Source: Anaerolineae bacterium (GTDB lineage Bacteria; Chloroflexota; Anaerolineae; Caldilineales; Caldilineaceae). From it: 64,000 nucleotides of DNA. The position numbers were made by a program, and so were the translations under genes. The notes beneath the pieces are model-generated. The model worked only from the letters and a program-made list of their open reading frames with translations. It did no database searches and was not told the origin of the DNA. The stretch is from assembly GCA_030432295.1 (NCBI GenBank), contig JAUIHI010000005.1, positions 1-64,000 on the forward strand. The letters are read 5' to 3'. The number at the start of each line of letters is the position of its first letter. Positions within the stretch are counted from its first letter, which is position 1. Below, one piece after another: positions 42,706 through 52,770 of the stretch.

Positions 42706-43049
42706 CCCCATTTCGCGGTGAAATCTGGTGGGCTGACCTGGGAGAGCCACGCGGTTCAGAGCCGGGGTATCGTCGCCCTGTGTTAATTGTGCAGGACAAT
42801 CATTTCAACCGGAGCAATCTGGCTACGGTCATCATTTTGTCGCTCACATCCAACCGCAAGTATGAAAATGTACCCGGCAATGTCTTTCTGCCCAAAGAGC
42901 AGTCGGGATTGTCCAAAGATTCGGTCGTCAACGCAACCCAATTCACCGCCATCGACAAAGCCTGGCTTGACGAAATTGTGAGCGAACTGCCTCGGCATTT
43001 GATGGACGAAGTCGACCGCAGTCTGAGTCTGGTGCTTGGGCTATCGTAG
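42699..43049 (+). CDS. mazF: MazF/PemK-family mRNA interferase toxin
   Basis: A 116-aa endoribonuclease toxin. Motifs: [27 protein letters not shown] (substrate-binding beta barrel) and the conserved [10 protein letters not shown] and [12 protein letters not shown] segments. Cleaves mRNA at short sequences when freed from its antitoxin. Full family length with no truncation. Co-transcribed with the upstream RHH antitoxin, with a seven-base overlap, and immediately upstream of an unrelated sugar oxidoreductase gene. Confidence 0.93.
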   Translation: MVTPFRGEIWWADLGEPRGSEPGYRRPVLIVQDNHFNRSNLATVIILSLTSNRKYENVPGNVFLPKEQSGLSKDSVVNATQFTAIDKAWLDEIVSELPRHLMDEVDRSLSLVLGLS

Positions 43050-43078
43050 ACCGAAACAGTCGCTTGGGAGATAAAACT

Positions 43079-44224
43079 ATGCACGAAATTGGAGTTGCCG
43101 TCACCGGAACCGGCTTTATGGGACCCACCCACATCGAAGCTCTGCGCCGATTGGGTATTCCCGTCGTCGGGGTAATGGGGTCATCACCAGCCAAATCCGC
43201 CGCCTTTGCCGAGCGGATGAATATCCCCAGCGCCTACGCCGATTTTGACGAACTGCTGGCCGACCCGGCTGTGCAGGCGGTCCATCTGACCACCCCCAAC
43301 CGCTGGCATTTTGAGACGGCCAAAGCCGCGCTGCTGGCGGGCAAGCACGTCCTCTGTGAAAAGCCCCTGGCCATGAATTCCCAGGAATCGGCAGAGTTGA
43401 CCGAACTGGCCGCGTCGGTCAATTTGGCTGCGGGGGTCAACTACAACTACCGCTTCTACCCCATCTGCCTGGACGCGCGGGAGCGGGTGCGCCGGGGTGA
43501 TCTGGGCGACATCTATTCGATTGTGGGCGGCTACGTGCAAGACTGGCTGCTCTATCCGACGGACTACAACTGGCGGGTGTTGGCCAGCGAAGGGGGCAAA
43601 CTGCGGGCCGTGGCCGACATCGGAACCCACTGGCTCGATCTGGTGCAGAGCATCACCGGGCTGGAAGTGGAGAGTCTCTGCGCCGACCTGTACACCGTCC
43701 ACACCAGCCGCCAGCGACCCACGGGCGAAGTGGAGACTTTCTCTGGCAAAGTCCAGGCGGTTGACGCCACAGAAACAATCCCCATCGACACAGAAGATTT
43801 GGGCGGCGTGTTGCTGCGCTTCTCCAACGGCGCACGGGGACAACTCTGGGTCTCCCAGATGACCGCGGGGCGCAAGAATCGCCTCTCCTTTGAGATCGGC
43901 GGCGCAGAGCAGGCCCTCTGGTTCGACGGGGAAAATCCCAACGAACTCTGGATCGGCCAGCGCAGCCAGCCCAACGGCTTTCTCATCAAAGACCCCGGCC
44001 TGCTGGGCGAGACGGCCCGGAGTTATACCGCCTATCTCGGCGGCCATGCCGAAGGCTACCCGGACAGCTTCAAAATGTGCTTCAAAGCCTTCTACGACTA
44101 CATCGCGGCGGGCGATTTCGCCGCACCGCCTTTCTTCCCCACCTTCGCCGATGGCCACCGGGAGATCGTCCTTTGCGAGGCGATTCTCAAGAGCCACGAA
44201 GAGCAGCGGTGGATTAAACTGTAG
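43079..44224 (+). CDS. Gfo/Idh/MocA-family oxidoreductase
   Basis: A 381-aa NAD(P)-dependent dehydrogenase: Rossmann motif [18 protein letters not shown] at the start, the EKPLAMN motif (catalytic Lys) near residue 96 and a C-terminal alpha/beta substrate domain with GTHWLDLVQ. Usual substrates are cyclitols, amino sugars or sugar acids. The ATG at 43079 follows GGGAGATAAAACT. First of four genes (isomerase, MetE-like, UlaG-like) on the same strand, suggesting a pathway for an unusual sugar or polyol. Confidence 0.9.
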   Translation: MHEIGVAVTGTGFMGPTHIEALRRLGIPVVGVMGSSPAKSAAFAERMNIPSAYADFDELLADPAVQAVHLTTPNRWHFETAKAALLAGKHVLCEKPLAMNSQESAELTELAASVNLAAGVNYNYRFYPICLDARERVRRGDLGDIYSIVGGYVQDWLLYPTDYNWRVLASEGGKLRAVADIGTHWLDLVQSITGLEVESLCADLYTVHTSRQRPTGEVETFSGKVQAVDATETIPIDTEDLGGVLLRFSNGARGQLWVSQMTAGRKNRLSFEIGGAEQALWFDGENPNELWIGQRSQPNGFLIKDPGLLGETARSYTAYLGGHAEGYPDSFKMCFKAFYDYIAAGDFAAPPFFPTFADGHREIVLCEAILKSHEEQRWIKL

Positions 44225-44310
44225 GACGACTGACCGCAGACGATAGACGAACCAGAAACCGAGAGGTCGCTCTTTTCGTCCGTCTGTCGTCTGCCGTCTA
44301 TCGTCGTTCA
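44224..44310. repeat. Imperfect hairpin between oxidoreductase and isomerase genes
   Basis: GCAGACGATAGACGAA and its near complement form a long imperfect stem around a GAAACCGAGAGG loop. It is another of the long repeat-word hairpins between genes in this window, and has no T tract. Confidence 0.55.
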
Positions 44311-44339
44311 CTCTGAAATTCCATAAAAGGAGTATTGCC

Positions 44340-45254
44340 ATGCAACTCGGATTTGTCAGTGCGATTCTGCCTGATTTTTCGCTGGAAGAGGTGGCCCAGT
44401 TTGCCGCGGACAACGGCTTTGCTACCGTCGAATTGATGTGCTGGCCCGTGGGCAAGGCCGAGCGGCGCTATGCAGGCGTCACCCACGTGGATGTGGTTGA
44501 CTTCAACAAAGAGAAGGCGGCCCAGGTCAACCGGACGATGGCGGACGCTGGCATCAGCATCAGCGGGCTGGGCTACTACCCCAACCCCTTGACACCGGAC
44601 AGGGCCGAGGGGCAGGTCTACATCGACCACATCCAACAGGTGATTCTGGCTGCGGAACTGCTGGGCGTGGGTGTGGTCAACACTTTCATCGGGCGGGACT
44701 GGACCAAATCGGTGGACGACAACTGGCCCCGTTTTCTGGAGGTCTGGCCACCGCTGATCCGCTTTGCAGAGGCACACGGGGTGAAGATCGGTATCGAAAA
44801 TTGCCCGATGGCCTTCAGCGCGGACGAATGGCCCGGCGGCAAAAATCTGGCCCACACCCCGGCTATCTGGCGGCGGATGTTCGAGGCGATTCCCAGCGAC
44901 CACTTCGGCCTGAACTACGATCCCTCCCATATGATCTGGCAGCAGATGGACTATCTGAAGCCCATGCGCGAGTTTGCAGACAAGCTCTTCCACGTCCACG
45001 CCAAAGATGTGCGGGTGGACAAGCACCGGCTGGACGATGTGGGGATAATGGCCACGCCCCTGGAATTTCATGTGCCCAAATTGCCGGGTCTGGGCGATGT
45101 GGACTGGGGGCAGTTCTTCTCTGTGCTGACCGATGTGGGCTACCGGGGACCAGTCTGTATCGAAGTGGAAGACCGGGCCTACGAGGACTCCGCCGAGCGC
45201 CGTTTTGCCTCGATTGTCCAGAGTGGGCGCTACCTCAAAAATTTCATGCCCTAA
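44340..45254 (+). CDS. Sugar phosphate isomerase/epimerase (AP endonuclease family 2 fold)
   Basis: A 304-aa TIM-barrel protein: [21 protein letters not shown], the metal ligand Glu in [21 protein letters not shown], and [14 protein letters not shown] with the next metal His. Similar to xylose-isomerase-like and hydroxypyruvate isomerase-like enzymes that bind a divalent metal. The ATG at 44340 follows AAAAGGAGTATTGCC. Part of the sugar cluster; likely interconverts the product of the neighbouring dehydrogenase. Confidence 0.88.
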   Translation: MQLGFVSAILPDFSLEEVAQFAADNGFATVELMCWPVGKAERRYAGVTHVDVVDFNKEKAAQVNRTMADAGISISGLGYYPNPLTPDRAEGQVYIDHIQQVILAAELLGVGVVNTFIGRDWTKSVDDNWPRFLEVWPPLIRFAEAHGVKIGIENCPMAFSADEWPGGKNLAHTPAIWRRMFEAIPSDHFGLNYDPSHMIWQQMDYLKPMREFADKLFHVHAKDVRVDKHRLDDVGIMATPLEFHVPKLPGLGDVDWGQFFSVLTDVGYRGPVCIEVEDRAYEDSAERRFASIVQSGRYLKNFMP

Positions 45255-45355
45255 AAAAGGGACACGGATTTGCACGGATAGGACGGATTCACACGGATTT
45301 TTCTGCGTCCTCTGCGCAATCTGTGTTTCTATCAAAAACAGCGAAAGTATCATCT
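45255..45355. repeat. Gap with GGACACGGATTTGCACGGATAGG-like repeat words
   Basis: Short gap with CACGGATTT words on both sides of the TTTTTCTGCG stretch. Similar CACGGAT words occur at 55470-55530. The sequence could fold weakly. Nothing else is seen. Confidence 0.4.
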
Positions 45356-46390
45356 ATGGATGTCAATAAACCCCTGCGCACGACTGTCATCGGCAGCTAT
45401 CCCTTCCCTTCCTGGCTGGAATACGCGAGCCTGCATCTGGACGAATTCGGCACGGACGAGATCGCCGAGATGCAGGCGGACGCGGTGATCTGCGCCATCC
45501 ACGACCAGACCGCGGCGGGGCTGGATGTGATCACCGATGGGGAGCAGACCCGGCTGGACTTCAATCTCTCCTTCTACGGATTTCTCCAGGGGCTGGGGGA
45601 CGCCGAACCGTCCCGCCGCATCTACGGCCCGCCTGCCCACGACCAACGGGGCAAGCATACGGTTGTCGATGAGCTAGCCGCGCCCAACGGGTTGGGTGTG
45701 GTGGACGAATACCAGCGGTTACAGCGGCTGGCCCCGGCCGGCTTCGTTCTCAAAGCCAGCGTACCCGGCCCCTACACCCTCAGCGGACGGCTGCTGCCCA
45801 ATGCCCAATACCCGGACCGCTGGGCGCTGACCGAAGCCCTGGTCCCGCTTGTGCGCCAGGAGTTGGCGGATCTGATCGCCGCTGGCTGTGAGGAAATTAC
45901 CGTAGACGAGCCGTCCATGTCCTGCTACGCCTACAAATCGGACACGACCCGTTTCGTGGACATTTTCAACCGCACAGTCGAACCGGCTGTGGGCCACTGC
46001 TTTCTCTCCACCCATCTCTGCTTTGGCAACTTCAAAGGCCGGGCCGTGGGCAAACGGGAATATCACCCGATGTTCCCCGCCTTCCTGGGGATGACAGTGG
46101 ACGAATTCCATCTGGAGATGGCCTCCCGCGAGTTCAGCGAACTGGCGATTATCGAAGAGATCGCCCAAACCCATCGGGTGGCGGTGGGCATTGTGGATGT
46201 GAAAAGCTATTACATCGAAACCCCGGAGGAGATCGCGCGCCGGGTGCGCCTCTGCCTCCAATACGCGTCCGCGGCTCGGCTCTCCTTTGCCCCGGACTGT
46301 GGCTTGAGCCAGACTGCGCGCTGGGCGGCCAAAGAGAAGCTAAAAAATATGGTGGCCGGAGTTGAACTTGTGCGCGGGGAATTGGGATGA
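45356..46390 (+). CDS. MetE-like (cobalamin-independent methionine synthase C-domain) methyltransferase
   Basis: A 344-aa protein corresponding to the C-terminal TIM barrel of MetE: TTVIGSYPFP at the start, DGEQTRLDFN, ITVDEPSMS and the zinc site His/Cys in STHLCFGNF and Cys in APDCGLSQ. Only the catalytic barrel is present, as in short core-MetE and vitamin-B12-independent methyltransferases. Starting at 45356, just after a weak ribosome site. In a sugar cluster, so the methyl acceptor may not be homocysteine. Stop overlaps the next gene by four bases. Confidence 0.8.
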   Translation: MDVNKPLRTTVIGSYPFPSWLEYASLHLDEFGTDEIAEMQADAVICAIHDQTAAGLDVITDGEQTRLDFNLSFYGFLQGLGDAEPSRRIYGPPAHDQRGKHTVVDELAAPNGLGVVDEYQRLQRLAPAGFVLKASVPGPYTLSGRLLPNAQYPDRWALTEALVPLVRQELADLIAAGCEEITVDEPSMSCYAYKSDTTRFVDIFNRTVEPAVGHCFLSTHLCFGNFKGRAVGKREYHPMFPAFLGMTVDEFHLEMASREFSELAIIEEIAQTHRVAVGIVDVKSYYIETPEEIARRVRLCLQYASAARLSFAPDCGLSQTARWAAKEKLKNMVAGVELVRGELG

Positions 46391-47226
46391 AGCAGCCTGT
46401 GCTGGCCGACGACGCCTTCTTGCAGGACGTGGCAGTCAGCGCCGCGCCCGGACGTCTCAATCTCTGGTGGCTGGGGCAGAGCGGCTTTCTGCTCCAATAC
46501 GACAACGCCCACCTGCTCCTGGACCCCTATCTCTCCGATTCCCTCACTACAAAGTATGCGGGCACAAACAAACCCCACGAGCGTATCACAGCACGGGTGG
46601 TTGCGCCGGAGCGTCTCGACTTCATAGACGGCGTGACCTCCACCCACAACCACACAGACCACCTGGACGGGGAGACTCTCGGCCCGCTGCTGGCGGTCAA
46701 CCCGAAGCTGGCGGTGATTGTGCCCCGTGCCAATCGGGACTTCGCCGCGGATCGCCTGCGGATAGAGCCGTCCCGCCTGACGCCGATCCGGGTGGGCGAG
46801 GAAGTGACGGTCGGTCCCTTCACCCTGCGGGCTGTCCCCGCGGCCCACGAAGCATTGGAAATCGACGAAAACGGCGACCACCGCTTCATCGGCTATGTGA
46901 TAAAAGTGGGCGGCTACACCCTCTATCACAGCGGGGATACGGTTCTCTTCGACGGGATGCGGAACGCCCTGCCCCCGTCTGTGGACGTCGCTCTGCTGCC
47001 CATCAACGGTCGAGACCCGGCCAGAGGTGTGGCGGGCAATCTCTCCGCGGCCGAGGCTGTCTCTTTGGCCCGGTCTCTCTCTGCCTCGCTGGTCATCCCC
47101 TGCCACTTCGATATGTTCGCCTTTAATACTGTTGCGCCGGATGAGTTTGTCGCGCTTGCCCAAGCTGCCAATCAGCCCTACGCGCTTCTGGGCAACGGGG
47201 AGCGCCTGACTTTCCCGCTAAAATAG
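46387..47226 (+). CDS. UlaG-like metallo-beta-lactamase-fold hydrolase
   Basis: A 279-aa MBL-fold protein with LWWLGQSGFLL, the zinc motif STHNHTDHLDG, and later GDTVLFDGM and IPCHFDMF. The closest named relative is L-ascorbate-6-phosphate lactonase UlaG. The start overlaps the MetE-like stop by four bases (ATGA). It probably opens a lactone or phosphodiester in the pathway encoded by the four-gene cluster; the substrate cannot be read. Confidence 0.87.
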   Translation: MKQPVLADDAFLQDVAVSAAPGRLNLWWLGQSGFLLQYDNAHLLLDPYLSDSLTTKYAGTNKPHERITARVVAPERLDFIDGVTSTHNHTDHLDGETLGPLLAVNPKLAVIVPRANRDFAADRLRIEPSRLTPIRVGEEVTVGPFTLRAVPAAHEALEIDENGDHRFIGYVIKVGGYTLYHSGDTVLFDGMRNALPPSVDVALLPINGRDPARGVAGNLSAAEAVSLARSLSASLVIPCHFDMFAFNTVAPDEFVALAQAANQPYALLGNGERLTFPLK

Positions 47227-47410
47227 GTTTGGCGTAATCGGATATTGTGTGGTCTACCCGCTGGGTTTCGACAGGCTCAACCGGCGTTAGTCTTGACTGC
47301 TTTTCGTTGCTACTGTCTGCTCCACTCTTTTTGACCGAACTCTTGCCTGACTGCTACACTGCAAGCGTAATTTGCAACTTTTCGTAGGCCAGTTTCAAGG
47401 AGAATGGGCG
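47227..47410 (+). promoter_or_regulatory. Promoter of ald (47331-47360) and GGTTTCGACAGGCTCAACC repeat word
   Basis: TTGACC at 47331-47336, 18-base spacer, TACACT at 47355-47360. Upstream at about 47255-47290 lies a fragment (ACCCGCTGGGTTTCGACAGGCTCAACCGGCG) resembling part of the palindromic repeat at 59921-60056. Confidence 0.5.
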
Positions 47411-48520
47411 ATGATTATCGGGCTTCCCAAAGAGATCAAAGACAACGAAAACCGTGTGGGCATGACTGCCGGCGCAGTGCGGGTGTTGACGCGCCAGGGC
47501 CATCGGGTGCTGGTGCAGAGCGGCGCGGGCGTGGGCAGTTCCATCACCGACGAGGAATACGCCGAATCCGGTGGGGAGATTGTCTCCGACGCGGCGGACG
47601 CCTGGTCCGCGGAGATGGTTGTGAAGGTGAAGGAACCCATCGCCGCCGAGTACGGCTATCTGCGCGAAGATTTGTTGCTCTTTACCTATCTGCATCTGGC
47701 CGCGGACAAGGAACTGACCGAACATCTGCTGGCCGCGGGCACAACCGCGGTGGCCTACGAGACGGTCCAGACTGCCGACGGTAAGCTGCCTCTCCTCACC
47801 CCGATGAGCGAAGTGGCCGGGCGCATGGCGACACAGGTGGGCGCGGCCTATCTGCAACGCAACAACGGCGGGCGGGGGGTGCTGCTGGGCGGTGTGCCCG
47901 GCGTCGCGCCGGGACGGGTTGCCATTTTGGGCGGCGGTGTGGTGGGCACGAATGCGGCCAAAATCGCCCTGGGGATGGGCGCGCACGTCACTGTGCTGGA
48001 CCTGAGCCACGACCGGCTCCAATATCTGGACGACGTATACCGGGGCCAGATAGAGACCCGCACCAGCAACGAAGCCAATGTGGAGGAGGCAGTCTATGCC
48101 GCGGATCTGGTGATCGGCGCGGTGCTGATTCCCGGCGGGCGTGCGCCCTGGCTGGTGACACGGGCGATGCTGCCTGCTATGAAATACGGCTCGGTGATTG
48201 TGGATGTGTCGGTGGATCAGGGCGGCTGTGTGGAGACGAGCCGACCCACCACCCACAGCAACCCGACTTTCGTCATCGACGATGTGGTCCATTACTGTGT
48301 GGCCAATATGCCCGGCGCAGTCCCCCGAACCAGCACTTTCGCCCTGACCAATCAGACATTGCCCTATTCCCTGCGCCTGGCCGCCAAAGGGCGGGACGCT
48401 ATCAAAGAGAGCAAACCCTTGCAGGGCGGTCTGAACACCCACCGGGGCCAACTGACCTACGACGCCGTAGCCCGGGAATTTGGCTTGCCGTATGTAGACC
48501 CGTTGGCCGCATTGGGCTAA
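47411..48520 (+). CDS. ald: Alanine dehydrogenase
   Basis: Oxidises L-alanine to pyruvate with NAD. 369 aa, the family length. Visible: [19 protein letters not shown] (substrate Arg), [10 protein letters not shown] (Lys), YLHLAAD (His) and the Rossmann segment [23 protein letters not shown]. The ATG at 47411 has AAGGAG upstream. Stands alone between the sugar cluster and the convergent YyaL-like gene. Confidence 0.95.
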   Translation: MIIGLPKEIKDNENRVGMTAGAVRVLTRQGHRVLVQSGAGVGSSITDEEYAESGGEIVSDAADAWSAEMVVKVKEPIAAEYGYLREDLLLFTYLHLAADKELTEHLLAAGTTAVAYETVQTADGKLPLLTPMSEVAGRMATQVGAAYLQRNNGGRGVLLGGVPGVAPGRVAILGGGVVGTNAAKIALGMGAHVTVLDLSHDRLQYLDDVYRGQIETRTSNEANVEEAVYAADLVIGAVLIPGGRAPWLVTRAMLPAMKYGSVIVDVSVDQGGCVETSRPTTHSNPTFVIDDVVHYCVANMPGAVPRTSTFALTNQTLPYSLRLAAKGRDAIKESKPLQGGLNTHRGQLTYDAVAREFGLPYVDPLAALG

Positions 48521-48523
48521 TTC

Positions 48524-50572
48524 TTACCCGTCCAGCAGTTTCGCCAACTCATCCACACCCGTGACCGGCAGCTTGCACGCGAAATTCTCGCAGACGTAGG
48601 CTGCCGGTTTTCCGTCCACCAGACTGCGCCCTTCCAGCAGGGGCAGGGGGTTCTCGTCGCCGGGCTGCTTGAGCGCGACAACTGTATGGGGCAGGTAGCG
48701 GCGGCGCACTTCTGCCAGCAGGGCCTGGGTGGACGGGTCCGCGGGATCGCCCACAATCGCCACTTCCTGGCTGGGCGAGAGGAAATCGTCGAGAGCGCCG
48801 AGGAGACGGCCAAAGCCTGTGGGCTGCTGGGCCATTGCCGAGGCCATCGGCGCAAAGATGCGGCTGGCTTCCTGGCGGTAGCCGTCGTTGCCCGTGAGTT
48901 TGGCCAGACGCAGCAGAGACTCCGCGGCCAGACTGTTGCCGCTGGGGATGGCGTTGTCGATGAAGTCCTTGCGCCGCACCACCAGCCGCTCGTGATCCGC
49001 GCCAGTCTGAAAGAGGCCGCCCAGGTCTGGGTCGCCAAATTGTTCCAGCATCAGTTGGGTCAGCCGGGTGGCTTCGGCCAGCCAGCGCAGATCGAAGGTG
49101 GATTCGTAGAGGGCGATGAGACCGCGCACGAAAGCCGCGTAGTCCTCCAGATAGGCGTTCAGTTTTGCCTGTCCGTCTTTGTAGGTCCGGTAGAGTTTAC
49201 CGTCGGCCTGACTCATTTTGTCCAGCACAAAGTTGGCCGCGTTTTGGGCCGCGGCCAGGGCGTCGGGTCGGTCCAAGGCCACGCCCACTTCAGCCAGGGC
49301 GTGGATCATCAGCCCGTTCCACTCGGCCAGAATCTTCTCGTCCCGGCCTGGTTTGATGCGCTTCTCTCGCTCTACAAAGAGCGCTTGACGCATCGCCGCC
49401 AACCGCGACGCCAACTCGCCCGTTGCCACCCCTACGCTTTTCGCCACCTGCTCGATAGTGCGCACGATATTCAGAATTGTATGCCCTTCGAAGTTGCCTC
49501 TGGCTGTGACGCCGTAGACCTGCCCAAAGAGCGCAGCGTCTTCGCCGCCCAGAACCGCCTCGATTTCTGCCGGTGTCCAGACGAAAAACTTGCCCTCTTC
49601 CCCTTCGCTGTCCGCGTCCTGGGTGCTGTAAAAGCCCCCTTCCGGGCTGGTCATCTCGCGCAGGACGTAGTCGGTCGTCTCGTAGATTACCCGACGGAAT
49701 ATCTCCCGCCCGGTGATTTTCCAGAGGTTCAGGTTGCTGCGCAGAAGCTGTGCGTTGTCGTAGAGCATCTTCTCGAAGTGGGGGACAAGCCAGATGCGGT
49801 CTACGCTGTAGCGGTGGAAGCCGCCCCCCAACTGGTCGTAGATGCCGCCTTCGGCCATTCTTTCCAGCGTCGTCTCGGCGATGTTCAGTATCTCGGCGTC
49901 GCCCGTGCGGGCGTACTGGCTCATGGCGAAATCGAGAGTCATGGGCTGGGGGAATTTGGGCTGATCGCCGAAGCCGCCGTGCTGATCGTCAAAGTATTGG
50001 TGCAATTTGCCCACGGCTTCGGTGAGAATGCGCGGGCTGAGATCGTCCCCGCCCGGCGCGATATTGCCGGAGCGAGCCAGGGCCGCGGTGAGCCGCTCGG
50101 CCTGGCCCTCGATGTCTTCCCGTTTGTTGGCATAGGCCTCGGAAACGGCGGTGAGCACCTGGGGGAAACTGGGCATTCCATAGCGGGGCGCGGGGGGATA
50201 ATAGGTTCCGCCGTAGAAGGGCTGGCCCTCCGGCGTCAGGAAGACGCTCATCGGCCAGCCACCGCTGCCGGTCATCGCCTGCACCGCGTCCATATAGATG
50301 GCGTCCAGGTCCGGGCGCTCTTCCCGGTCCACTTTGATATTGACGAAATGGGCATTCATCAGGGCCGCTGTCTCTTCATTCTCAAAGCTCTCGTGCTCCA
50401 TCACATGACACCAGTGGCACGCACTGTAACCGATGCTCAGAAAGATGGGGCGGTCTTCGGCCTGGGCCAGGGCCAATGCTTCTTCACCCCAGGGAAACCA
50501 GTCCACCGGGTTGTGGGCGTGTTGGAGCAGATAGGGCGAAGTCTCGTGGGCGAGCCGGTTGGTGTGGGTCAT
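48524..50572 (-). CDS. YyaL/SSP411-like thioredoxin-domain protein (DUF255)
   Basis: A 682-aa protein with an N-terminal thioredoxin-like DUF255 domain ([25 protein letters not shown] with the redox Cxx[12 protein letters not shown]) and a long C-terminal alpha/alpha six-barrel resembling N-acylglucosamine 2-epimerase or glycosidases. The biochemical role of this widespread family is not established. Full length, cytoplasmic. ATG at 50572 begins at the conserved [16 protein letters not shown] start (here [12 protein letters not shown]). Convergent with ald. Confidence 0.9.
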   Translation of the reverse strand: MTHTNRLAHETSPYLLQHAHNPVDWFPWGEEALALAQAEDRPIFLSIGYSACHWCHVMEHESFENEETAALMNAHFVNIKVDREERPDLDAIYMDAVQAMTGSGGWPMSVFLTPEGQPFYGGTYYPPAPRYGMPSFPQVLTAVSEAYANKREDIEGQAERLTAALARSGNIAPGGDDLSPRILTEAVGKLHQYFDDQHGGFGDQPKFPQPMTLDFAMSQYARTGDAEILNIAETTLERMAEGGIYDQLGGGFHRYSVDRIWLVPHFEKMLYDNAQLLRSNLNLWKITGREIFRRVIYETTDYVLREMTSPEGGFYSTQDADSEGEEGKFFVWTPAEIEAVLGGEDAALFGQVYGVTARGNFEGHTILNIVRTIEQVAKSVGVATGELASRLAAMRQALFVEREKRIKPGRDEKILAEWNGLMIHALAEVGVALDRPDALAAAQNAANFVLDKMSQADGKLYRTYKDGQAKLNAYLEDYAAFVRGLIALYESTFDLRWLAEATRLTQLMLEQFGDPDLGGLFQTGADHERLVVRRKDFIDNAIPSGNSLAAESLLRLAKLTGNDGYRQEASRIFAPMASAMAQQPTGFGRLLGALDDFLSPSQEVAIVGDPADPSTQALLAEVRRRYLPHTVVALKQPGDENPLPLLEGRSLVDGKPAAYVCENFACKLPVTGVDELAKLLDG

Positions 50573-50895
50573 TGTGTCCCCGCTTGGTTGTCGTTTGGTT
50601 GCAAAAGCTAATGGGTTTGGTCTTTTAGTATACCTGTTTGGCGTAAAATGGGTCGAATTCTATCTTCAATTGAAGATTGGATGTGGGGGAATGCTTGCTT
50701 TCATATTGACAGATGCCTACGGGAATGCTACTATTGCCCCACGTATTTTGTGATTGTAGCTCCATTCCCCGATGGAATGCTACGCTTTCACCAGAGTCAG
50801 CAGCTTTTCCCCGTTGTAGTCTCTTGAATTAACCCATATTTCCCCCCGTTTGCGCACTGGGTGCAAACATTCTTACATTCTTTGGAGGAACCAGA
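50573..50895 (+). promoter_or_regulatory. Promoter of the peptide transporter operon (50706-50734)
   Basis: TTGACA at 50706-50711, 17-base spacer, TACTAT at 50729-50734, about 155 bases upstream of the binding-protein gene. GTAGC...GCTAC words around 50757-50793 form an imperfect hairpin in the leader. No other gene is visible. Confidence 0.6.
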
Positions 50896-52644
50896 ATGGT
50901 ACAAAAACGCTTTTCCCTTTTGGCAGCGCTGCTGATTGCCGCGCTTGTGCTGGCCGCCTGCCCACAGCCGGCTCCAGTTGTGCAGACGGTACAGGAGACA
51001 GTCGTCGTTACCTCCGTGGTGACCCAGACTGAAACCCAGGAAGTAGTGGTCACGGCCACACCCGCGCCCCCGACCCAAGGCGGTGTCTTCGTCTCTGCCA
51101 GCCTCTCCGATGCAACGATTCTGAACCCGATTCTCAGTTCGGACAACGCCAGTTCCGGTGTGCATCAATTCCTCTATCCATATCTCATTGGAGGCGACCC
51201 CTTTACGGGTGAGATTGTCCCCACAGAACTGGCGGAAAGCTGGAGCACTTCGGATGACGGCCTGGTCTGGACCTTCGTTCTGCGCCAGGATATGACCTGG
51301 AGCGACGGCGAACCGGTGACTGCCCAAGACTTCAAATTCACCTATGAAGCCATTGCTGCGGAAGCCGTGGAAACCCCCCGCAAGTCCTATGTGGAATTGA
51401 TCGAAAGCATTGAAACCCCGGACGACTACACAGTTATCGTCACCTTCAGCGAAGTCAAGTGTGACGGTCTGGGCGACCTGGGCCTGGGGATTCTGCCCAG
51501 CCACCTCTACGCTGCGGACTTCAGCGACATTATGACCAGCACCGAGAATGAAGCGCCGACCGTCAGCGCCGGCCCCTTCACTTTCAACGAATGGGTGCGG
51601 GATGATAACGTCACTCTGTTGGGCAATGACGCTTATTTCAAGGGCGCGCCCAATATGGATGGCCTGATCATCAAGACTGTGCCCGACGCCGGTGCCCGTC
51701 TGGCCCAGTTGCAGACCGGTGAGATCGACACCCTGGCCTTGCAGCCGGAACAATTGACCACCGCCCAGTTGAACCCGGACCTGAATGTCTACAAATTCAA
51801 GGATGACGGCTACGCCTACATCGCCCTCAATCTGGCCAATCCTGAGAATCCTCAGCCGGGTCTGGACGAGGACGGCAATAAAGTCGAGCAGGACCCCCAT
51901 CCGATTCTGAGCGATCTGTCCGTGCGTCAGGCCATCGCCCACGCCCTGGACTACGAAACGATCATCAACAAAGTCTACCTGGGCCAGGGCTATCCGATGG
52001 CCGCCAATGTGGTTCCCGCCGTTGAATGGGCCTACAACAACGACATCCAACCCTATGAGTACGACACAGAACTGGCTGCCCAGATTCTGGAAGAGGCTGG
52101 CTGGGTGGACAGTGACGGCGACGGCGTGCGTGAGAAGGACGGTATGACCCTCTCTTTGAATCTGAAGACCAACGCCGGCAACACCACCCGGGAGGACTTG
52201 GGCGCGTTGGCCCAGGACCAACTGAACGGCATCGGTTTTGACATCGAGTTCGAGGCTATCGAGTTCGGTACAATGGTTGGCGAAATGCTGGGCCAGACCT
52301 ACGATATGGTTATCATCGGCTGGACTGGGCTGGGCACCGACCCCAACGACGACGTATTCTGGCGTCTTCAGTTCGATACACCGGGCAGCGGCTTCAACTT
52401 CGTCAGCTTCTCCAATGATCGGGTGGACGAGCTGCTGCGGGACGGTCTGAGCGTGCCTGGCTGTGACCCGGCCGAGCGTGCGCCTTACTACAAGGAAGTC
52501 CAACAGATTATCCACGACGAGATTCCCTACGTCTTCGTGACCGGGAGCATCGGCAACACCGGCTACACCACGCGCTGGCAGGGTGTGGATCCCGGTCCCT
52601 GGTCCTTCTACCACAATGTGGAGAAGTGGACGATCCAGGAATAG
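50896..52644 (+). CDS. Peptide/nickel-type ABC binding lipoprotein (SBP family 5)
   Basis: A 582-aa lipoprotein (signal peptide, lipobox LAAC near residue 22, then a Val/Thr-rich linker) with the family 5 fold: GGVFVSASLSDATILNPIL, ESWSTSDDGLVWTFVLRQDMTWSDGEPVTAQDF, PVLSDLSVRQAIAHALD. Binds peptides or similar solutes outside the membrane. ATG at 50896 has GGAGGAACCAGA upstream. Two permease genes follow, but no ATPases. Confidence 0.93.
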   Translation: MVQKRFSLLAALLIAALVLAACPQPAPVVQTVQETVVVTSVVTQTETQEVVVTATPAPPTQGGVFVSASLSDATILNPILSSDNASSGVHQFLYPYLIGGDPFTGEIVPTELAESWSTSDDGLVWTFVLRQDMTWSDGEPVTAQDFKFTYEAIAAEAVETPRKSYVELIESIETPDDYTVIVTFSEVKCDGLGDLGLGILPSHLYAADFSDIMTSTENEAPTVSAGPFTFNEWVRDDNVTLLGNDAYFKGAPNMDGLIIKTVPDAGARLAQLQTGEIDTLALQPEQLTTAQLNPDLNVYKFKDDGYAYIALNLANPENPQPGLDEDGNKVEQDPHPILSDLSVRQAIAHALDYETIINKVYLGQGYPMAANVVPAVEWAYNNDIQPYEYDTELAAQILEEAGWVDSDGDGVREKDGMTLSLNLKTNAGNTTREDLGALAQDQLNGIGFDIEFEAIEFGTMVGEMLGQTYDMVIIGWTGLGTDPNDDVFWRLQFDTPGSGFNFVSFSNDRVDELLRDGLSVPGCDPAERAPYYKEVQQIIHDEIPYVFVTGSIGNTGYTTRWQGVDPGPWSFYHNVEKWTIQE

Positions 52645-52688
52645 TGTAACCTGCGCAACCGGCGGTCTGTTTGCCGGTTGACACACAA

Positions 52689-52732
52689 GAGGGGAGGGAG
52701 AGATCGCCCACAAGCGGTCTCTTTCTCCCCTC
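52689..52732 (+). terminator. Hairpin after the binding-protein gene
   Basis: GAGGGGAGGGAGAGA pairs with TCTCTTTCTCCCCTC (13 Watson-Crick plus two G-U pairs). It may partly terminate transcription or protect the binding-protein mRNA. Confidence 0.7.
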
Positions 52733-52770
52733 GTTGCTATCGGCCTGTCTGTGTTGGATAAGGTGAGTCT

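Noticed and set aside
44801..45355. N-terminal extension of the MetE-like protein to 44801
   Set aside because: That region is the isomerase gene in another frame; the MetE-like fold starts at 45356 (TTVIGSYPFP).
48686..50611. A 641-codon open frame antisense to the YyaL-like gene
   Set aside because: The opposite strand encodes a complete DUF255 protein with [12 protein letters not shown]; the antisense frame is a composition artefact.
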